A DNA stretch of 15,500 nt. It comes from Symbiodinium natans (Eukaryota; Sar; Dinophyceae; Suessiales; Symbiodiniaceae). Where the stretch lies: NCBI GenBank assembly GCA_905221605.1, contig CAJNDS010002403.1, positions 255,501 to 271,000 of the forward strand, in the 5' to 3' direction. Position 1 is the first letter of the stretch. Each line of letters starts with the position of its first letter. Made by a program: the position numbers and the translations under genes. Below are positions 15,001-15,500 of the stretch, piece by piece. The notes below the pieces were generated by a model. It was not told the DNA's origin, made no database searches, and was given only the letters and a program-made list of their open reading frames with translations.

Positions 15001-15330
15001 CCAACTCCGCAGAGCAGATGTGGCTCATGTAATCATGTCTTCACGTGCCGATGCCACCCTAAACCCTAAACCCTAAACCCTAAACCCTAAGCCTAAACCC
15101 TAAACCCTATTCACCCTAGAAACCCTCAAAAACAAACAAAACAAAAAAACCCTGGAAAATCTGAGAAAACCTAGAAACCGCATGCTGCGTTGCAGGGCAT
15201 CGGCTTGGGAAGCGCCGGGGTCGCCTAATTAGGGTTTTGGGGTTTAGGGTTTAGGGCTAAGGGTCTAGGGTTTAGGGGCCAAAGGCCCCTTTCGGGCCTT
15301 TGGCGTGTCAGGCGCAGTGAGGTGAGAGGC
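1..15330 (-). CDS. Split SLC25 (mitochondrial carrier family) gene, peroxisomal-carrier-like, partial
   Basis: Carriers of this family are about 300-residue, six-helix membrane proteins made of three repeats that exchange nucleotides or cofactors across organelle membranes. The exons at 15330-15305, 15224-15179, 14705-14616, 11234-11176, 8544-8503, 4584-4549, 4118-4078, 2824-2776, 1663-1592, 1277-1192 and 69-1 encode family landmarks in the right order: a PLxxxR helix end, SNF..F.F..LK in TM2, PLW after TM3, EEGA then WRG, NP.IQF and the exact YDFLK form of the [FY][DE]xx[KR] motif in TM4. About 240 residues are recovered. The N-terminus, the first YRG segment and TM5 are missing. PLW in repeat 2 and NPxIQF in TM4 resemble SLC25A17/PMP34, PMP38/PNC and PXN, so an adenine-nucleotide, NAD or CoA carrier of peroxisomes or another organelle is the best guess; the substrate cannot be called. 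It could be a diverged gene or a pseudogene. Confidence 0.75.
81..301. repeat. Tandem repeat of alternating 36- and 37-bp units
   Basis: Units begin GCTTAG at 104, 140, 177, 213, 250 and 291, with a partial copy from about 84. Odd units share GGAGCCTC and even units share GGGGCCT, so neighbouring copies differ while every second copy is nearly the same: a two-unit higher-order repeat. The fifth copy has about 5 extra bases. A minus-strand frame reads as a leucine/serine-rich repeat and is not a gene. It lies in the last intron found of the carrier gene. Confidence 0.85.
679..804. mobile_element. Foldback (MITE-like) element with perfect 19-bp inverted ends
   Basis: CTACAGGGTGGGGCCCCCT at 679-697 is the exact reverse complement of 786-804. 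Inside are three 21-bp tandem units (719-739, 740-760, 761-781) sharing CTTATAAC. The same 35-bp tandem unit is found on both sides, so the element appears inserted into a pre-existing array. It has no coding capacity. Confidence 0.75.
922..1131. repeat. AT-rich tract: (TA)n, (TATTA)n, (TA)n
   Basis: Alternating TA at about 924-949 and 1104-1121 flanks some 19 copies of the pentamer TATTA at about 1011-1105, with less regular AT sequence between. It translates as YYIIL repeats, which is not a protein. It is the only strongly AT-rich part of the window. Confidence 0.95.
1192..1277 (-). CDS. Exon encoding third matrix helix
   Basis: Between GTGTGAG|G and a GT donor (CT|GTTAGG) the minus strand reads GAAVSEHGT, then GSFKNHLASIVHTLHSHGI. 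In carriers the third matrix helix follows a GS/GT-F-x-N pattern and ends in EGI or a variant; here it ends HGI. It matches the repeat-3 region of PMP34 in order and spacing but without an invariant motif. It starts in phase 0 like the end of the 1592 exon, but TM5 must lie between them and was not found. The frame is also open past the donor into a tandem repeat. Confidence 0.55.
1278..1591 (-). other. Intron region expected to contain the TM5 exon
   Basis: GC-AG span of 314 nt between the TM4 and third-matrix-helix exons. It holds CCCTAAA/CCCTAAG arrays at 1301-1385 and 1471-1503 and a run of 26 C at 1549-1574. No frame here gives a helix-5 sequence with a PxxxxR motif. Short islands at 1386-1470 and 1504-1548 are open in places (minus strand KFLLLG at about 1395-1412) but not convincing. 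Confidence 0.5.
1301..1385. repeat. Telomere-like array, CCCTAAA/CCCTAAG
   Basis: C-rich heptamers on the plus strand, including a block of CCCTAAG variants followed by CCCTAAA and decayed copies. Confidence 0.9.
1592..1663 (-). CDS. Exon encoding TM4 and following loop (YDFLK)
   Basis: From ACCCCTCAG|G the frame reads VIQFFAYDFLKALHV, then KSVEISALE, 24 codons in phase 0. NP (previous exon) plus VIQF, and YDFLK as an exact [FY][DE]xx[KR] gate motif, identify helix 4 of an SLC25 protein. The polar stretch after it suits the loop before helix 5. I end the exon at a GC donor after GAG because SALE is where a FLLGA-type TM5 usually starts. An alternative GT donor 13 nt further (at GTGCGG) adds four or five residues. 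Its intron start is followed closely by a 26-nt homopolymer. Confidence 0.82.
1664..2775 (-). other. Intron between the two TM4 exons
   Basis: GC-AG intron of 1112 nt. It carries telomere-like tracts at 1868-1913 and 2446-2760 (C-rich) and short G-rich ones at 1674-1686 and 1919-1950, a 17-nt G run at 2149-2165, and a 16-bp direct repeat ACTGAATGACCTGAGG at 1654-1669 and 1689-1704 that overlaps the exon edge. The island at 2166-2250 is open on both strands and unrecognised. Confidence 0.5.
2446..2760. repeat. Degenerate CCCTAAA tract
   Basis: Runs of perfect CCCTAAA near 2453-2490, then decayed forms such as CCCTGAA, CCCCAAA and CCTTAAA with short unique interruptions. Confidence 0.85.
2776..2824 (-). 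CDS. Exon encoding start of TM4 (WRGLGTSL...NP)
   Basis: After the acceptor GCTCCCAG|G the frame reads ALWRGLGTSLWLVANP and stops at a GC donor (CCG|GCCCC). This is the WRG..xSL...NP block of carrier repeat 2; NP followed by xIQF in the next exon is characteristic of the PMP34/PMP38/PXN group rather than of ADP/ATP or phosphate carriers. One base at the start completes the arginine codon from 4078. It sits between a long CCCTAAA-like tract on its left and a long TTTAGGG-like tract on its right. Confidence 0.85.
2831..3480. repeat. Long degenerate TTTAGGG-like tract
   Basis: About 650 bp of G/T-rich units such as GGGTTTCAGGGTTATAGGG, clearly derived from or evolving alongside the heptamer but with few perfect copies. 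It is the longest continuous telomere-like tract and the most decayed. It encodes nothing recognisable. Confidence 0.85.
3667..3762. repeat. Telomere-like array, TTTAGGG
   Basis: Several perfect TTTAGGG copies around 3706-3745, with decayed edges. Confidence 0.9.
4078..4118 (-). CDS. Exon encoding second matrix helix (EEGA)
   Basis: The exon reads GPKVHQLWLEEGA plus two bases of an arginine codon. Its acceptor, GGGTTTAG|GG, lies inside a telomere-type repeat; its donor is GC (GAG|GCGCG). Spliced to the next exon across a GC-AG intron the frame gives EEGARALWRG, the conserved E-E-G...LWRG segment between the matrix helix and an even-numbered helix. That a conserved ten-residue block is restored exactly at the junction is strong evidence for both exons. 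Confidence 0.68.
4113..4263. repeat. Telomere-like array with eight- and nine-base variants
   Basis: C-rich units on the plus strand alternate AAACCCCT, AAACCCCA and CATAAACCC forms. The right-hand end of the 4078-4118 exon uses a TTTAG of this tract as its acceptor. Confidence 0.9.
4354..4371. repeat. Perfect 18-bp palindrome
   Basis: GGTACCCATATGGGTACC is its own reverse complement, in a unique island within the 430-1000 bp downstream of the linker exon's neighbours. No function can be assigned. Confidence 0.6.
4549..4584 (-). CDS. Candidate exon, linker before second matrix helix
   Basis: The minus strand reads SGRPNSLEFEKK and ends at a good GT donor (AAAAAG|GTTGAA). It joins in phase 0 to both neighbours if the acceptor is GGGGAG|T; the better-looking acceptor five bases upstream (GGTAG|G) would break the frame. 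This variable polar linker has no diagnostic residues, so support is only position, phase and the donor. The right-hand boundary is uncertain. Confidence 0.35.
5133..5238. mobile_element. Foldback element, copy 1 (near-palindromic, ~106 bp)
   Basis: The arms 5133-5167 and 5204-5238 are inverted copies (26 of 35 positions pair), and the whole is centred on the perfect palindrome AAGGATCCTT at 5181-5190; CCCCAATT/AATTGGGG pair inside the arms. The same arm sequence, GTATATTCC...GGTTTTGGAAGAT, bounds the element at 13947-14146, so this is a dispersed family. No coding capacity, hence non-autonomous if it is a transposon. Confidence 0.75.
5234..5334. repeat. Telomere-like array, CCCTAAA
   Basis: About 14 units, mostly perfect, with two CCCCAAA variants. 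It abuts the right end of foldback copy 1. Confidence 0.92.
5573..5650. repeat. Perfect telomere-like array, TTTAGGG x 11
   Basis: Eleven uninterrupted heptamers, with no substitutions, between unique flanks. Its perfection contrasts with the decayed tracts around it. Confidence 0.95.
7213..7302. repeat. Segmented array: CCCTAAA block then CCCTAAG block
   Basis: About five perfect CCCTAAA units are followed by seven perfect CCCTAAG units with no intermixing. Confidence 0.92.
7938..8013. repeat. Segmented array: CCCTGAA x 6 then CCCTAAA x 4
   Basis: Six CCCTGAA units at 7939-7980 change sharply to four CCCTAAA units at 7981-8008. Confidence 0.92.
8279..8488. repeat. Degenerate CCCTAAA tract next to the PLW exon
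   Basis: Mixed CCCTAAA, CCCCAAAA and CCCCTAAA units end 14 bp from the left edge of the exon at 8503. Confidence 0.88.
8503..8544 (-). CDS. Exon encoding end of TM3 with PLW motif
   Basis: The frame reads VFTEPLWRASVVAQ between GCCGAG|G and a GC donor (CAG|GCTCC). In peroxisomal and cofactor carriers the second repeat has T-x-PLW in place of PLD; here TEPLW sits at the expected distance after TM3. The positive residue usual five positions after the proline is a serine, as is tolerated in this repeat of related carriers. Both ends are phase 0. The opposite strand is also open for about 35 codons, so chance is possible, but order, phase and spacing all agree. Confidence 0.62.
8588..8696. repeat. 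Telomere-like array, TTTAGGG with GGGTTCA variants
   Basis: G-rich heptamers on the plus strand starting 44 bp from the PLW exon, mixed with TTTGGGG and TTCAGGG variants. Confidence 0.9.
8850..9047. repeat. Short tandem duplications (3 x 14 bp; 2 x ~42 bp)
   Basis: TTTTGAACGAAATC at 8850-8863 is followed by two variants at 8864-8877 and 8878-8891. Further on, a ~42-bp unit with TGTAGCACATCGAAA occurs at 8962-9000 and again, diverged, at 9004-9047. Neither belongs to the telomere-like class. Confidence 0.7.
9705..10590. repeat. Large inverted minisatellite based on CCCTCCAG / CTGGAGGG
   Basis: The left half is C-rich: about five ten-base CCCTCCACAG units near 9729-9778, then 23 perfect eight-base CCCTCCAG units at 9804-9987. 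The right half (10020-10345 and 10503-10590) holds the reverse complement, CTGGAGGG, again with ten-base CTGTGGAGGG units outside, so the layout is mirrored about roughly 10015. The right half is G-rich with many GGG runs. Frames read PPALQPSS or LEGWRAGG, products of the repeat. Confidence 0.93.
10806..11168. repeat. Long degenerate CCCTAAA tract
   Basis: About 360 bp of CCCTAAA, CCCCTAAA, CCCTACA and similar units, ending 7 bp from the TM3 exon donor. Confidence 0.9.
11176..11234 (-). CDS. Exon encoding carrier TM3 (first part)
   Basis: After a purine-interrupted acceptor (AAAAAAAGCAG|G) the minus strand reads VI then GSYETLASSALAGALNM and stops at a GC donor (ATG|GCACC). The A.AGA.N. pattern is typical of helix 3, where small residues line the helix interface. 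Codon third positions are mostly G or C, unlike the surrounding repeats. The exon opens in phase 1, fitting the TM2 exon, and closes in phase 0, fitting the next. The spacing from the asparagine to PLW of the next exon equals that in SLC25A17. Confidence 0.75.
11260..11395. repeat. Telomere-like array, TTTAGGG
   Basis: Perfect and near-perfect heptamers starting about 26 bp upstream of the TM3 exon on the minus strand. Confidence 0.9.
12025..12068. repeat. CCTAA pentamer cluster
   Basis: Seven or so CCTAA/CCTAG pentamers with two GACCT or GCCTA interruptions. The pentamer differs from the heptamer used elsewhere. Confidence 0.75.
12895..13208. repeat. Direct repeat of ~90 bp, copies 217-230 bp apart
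   Basis: Copy 1 at 12895-12986 and copy 2 at 13112-13208 share TCCGTGCCTGGCGC at the start, GGGTTCTGTC, GAGACATTTACTA and a GGCCACG.CAGGGCCGG end. Copy 2 has about 15 extra bases early on and lacks about 6 in the middle. Both lie in one plus-strand open frame, giving RVLSGE..ETFT twice. Confidence 0.8.
13722..13893. repeat. Nine-base CCCTATAAA array
   Basis: About 17 units of CCCTATAAA, nearly perfect, with CCCTGCAAA and CCCCATAAA variants; it ends in ordinary CCCTAAA. Because nine is a multiple of three, all frames look like proteins (INP, KPY or GFI repeats); these are not genes. It looks like the telomere heptamer with TA inserted. Confidence 0.93.
13947..14146. mobile_element. Foldback element, copy 2 (200 bp)
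   Basis: The arms 13947-13981 and 14112-14146 are inverted copies pairing at 28 of 35 positions. Each also matches the corresponding arm of the 5133-5238 element, the right arms at 31 of 34 positions over 14110-14143. The interior (130 bp) is longer than in copy 1 and rich in GGGCCC, TTAAGGGG and TATA motifs. There is no ORF. Confidence 0.75.
14616..14705 (-). CDS. Exon encoding carrier TM2
   Basis: The frame starts at an AG|G acceptor (CGCCGAG|GC) and reads CTPMLQTVG, then SSNFLYFFLFQGLK, then DRVVFE, ending before a GT donor (GTATAG). SNF.YF.....LK is the hallmark of helix 2 in the PMP34/PMP38 group, and FQGLK is a variant of the [FY][DE]xx[KR] cytoplasmic-gate motif with Q for the acid. 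The P and the spacing from it to SNF match PMP34 without gaps. The donor leaves one base, which with the GC that opens the next exon gives glycine, continuing straight into TM3. The antisense frame is also open (acidic, VEEVRG) but has no family match. Confidence 0.75.
14723..14860. repeat. Telomere-like array, TTTAGGG, ~10 perfect copies
   Basis: A perfect block at about 14729-14797 passes into GGGTTGA and GGATTGA variants. It starts 17 bp from the TM2 exon acceptor. Confidence 0.93.
15057..15112. repeat. Telomere-like array, CCCTAAA
   Basis: About seven units, nearly perfect. Confidence 0.92.
15179..15224 (-). CDS. Candidate exon, linker and start of first matrix helix
   Basis: In phase with the preceding candidate exon it reads DPGASQADALQRSM, flanked by AATTAG|G and a GT donor (GTTTCT). 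Position and polar, helix-prone character suit the loop after TM1 leading to the first matrix helix of a carrier. There is no diagnostic motif. It ends in phase 2 whereas the TM2 exon starts in phase 1, so at least one further exon, carrying the E-G...YRG segment, must lie in 14706-15178. The plus strand of the same island is also open. Confidence 0.4.
15278..15304. repeat. Perfect hairpin, 11-bp stem and 5-nt loop
   Basis: GCCAAAGGCCC at 15278-15288 pairs exactly with 15294-15304 around CTTTC. Its right arm begins at the proposed GC donor of the 15305-15330 exon, so the 5' end of that intron would fold into the stem. If the exon is not real, it is simply a strong stem-loop. Confidence 0.75.
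15305..15330 (-). CDS. Candidate exon, end of TM1 with the PLxxxR signature
   Basis: The minus strand reads PLTSLRLT between a pyrimidine-leaning acceptor ending CCTAAG|G and a GC donor. Carrier repeat 1 normally ends helix 1 with PxDxxR; here P, L and the arginine five residues on are present, while the aspartate is T. The donor leaves phase 1, and joining to 15224 completes an arginine codon, so the frame runs on. The intron would be 80 nt. At 26 nt the exon is very short and could be chance. No preceding exon was identified: a 20-nt candidate at 15353-15372 would need an impossible 22-nt intron. Confidence 0.4.
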
Positions 15331-15500
15331 CTTAGGTGGAAAGCTTTGGAGCCTCAGCAGTGCCGGTGAACCCTATAAACGCTAGGCATCCTGTATAACC
15401 CATAACCTCCATAAAGCCTTCAAAAGCCCTATAAGCCCTTTAAACCCTAAAGCAACCCAAACAAATCCTGTACACCCTGGATGCCTCGTAAACCCGATCA
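15331..15500. other. Right edge, no gene identified
   Basis: Mostly decayed CCCTATAAA/CCCTAAA-like sequence after 15366. The carrier's N-terminus should lie here or beyond the window. I see no convincing start codon context. Confidence 0.4.

Larger units (their letters stand above)
14706..15178 (-). other. Gap between N-terminal candidate exons and TM2 exon
   Basis: An exon carrying the first matrix helix end and YRG is expected here. The region holds a TTTAGGG array at 14723-14860, a GT microsatellite at about 14929-14947, a unique island at 14948-15056 and a CCCTAAA array at 15057-15112. Minus-strand frames in the island are open in part (for example HICSAELD), but none gives a YRG. Confidence 0.45.

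Noticed and set aside
15331-15372. A 20-nt upstream exon (15353-15372) with AG|G and GC boundaries in the right phase for the TM1-end exon.
   Set aside because: It would require a 22-nt intron, too short for normal splicing.
1-15500. A true chromosome end (telomere).
   Set aside because: Heptamer tracts are short, alternate in orientation and are separated by unique sequence and exons; no terminal unidirectional array is present.

Overview
The window looks like nuclear DNA of an eukaryote, most likely a dinoflagellate (Symbiodiniaceae or a relative). Three things point there: the Arabidopsis-type telomere heptamer CCCTAAA/TTTAGGG and decayed versions of it occur all through the window in both orientations; no conventional gene-length ORF is present; and the one gene I could reconstruct uses many GC-AG introns with a G after the acceptor (AG|G), a pattern known from Symbiodinium-type genomes. 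A coccidian, chromerid or plant origin is not excluded by sequence alone. I found no tRNA, rRNA, CRISPR or prokaryotic operon.

The main content is one split gene on the minus strand, running from about 15.33 kb to beyond the left edge. It encodes a mitochondrial-carrier-family (SLC25) protein, most like the peroxisomal adenine-nucleotide/cofactor carriers (SLC25A17/PMP34, PMP38/PNC, PXN). Its exons are only 26 to 90 nt. In transcription order: 15330-15305 (end of TM1), 15224-15179 (linker to first matrix helix), 14705-14616 (TM2), 11234-11176 (TM3), 8544-8503 (TM3 end, PLW), 4584-4549 (linker), 4118-4078 (second matrix helix), 2824-2776 (start of TM4), 1663-1592 (TM4, YDFLK), 1277-1192 (third matrix helix) and 69-1 (TM6, cut by the window edge). 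The exons from 14.7 kb to 1.6 kb join in one open frame. The TM2, TM3 and TM4 exons are the firm part. The first two, the linker and the last are weaker. Not found: the N-terminus, the segment with the first YRG motif, and TM5.

Almost everything else is intron. Introns of about 0.3 to 3.9 kb are packed with telomere-like heptamer tracts that change orientation repeatedly, short unique islands, long C or G homopolymers, an AT-rich pentanucleotide tract (0.92-1.13 kb), two unrelated foldback (MITE-like) element types, a large inverted minisatellite built on CCCTCCAG (9.7-10.6 kb) and a nine-base CCCTATAAA array (13.7-13.9 kb). The longer simple ORFs are translations of these repeats (for example PPALQPSS, INPINP, YYIIL) and are not genes.

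The interpretation rests on reading protein motifs and splice signals by eye. Short open stretches are common by chance here. I first built a different, frame-compatible N-terminal half from islands between 11.8 and 13.7 kb and dropped it when the much better TM2 exon at 14.6 kb appeared. The weak exons should be read with that in mind.
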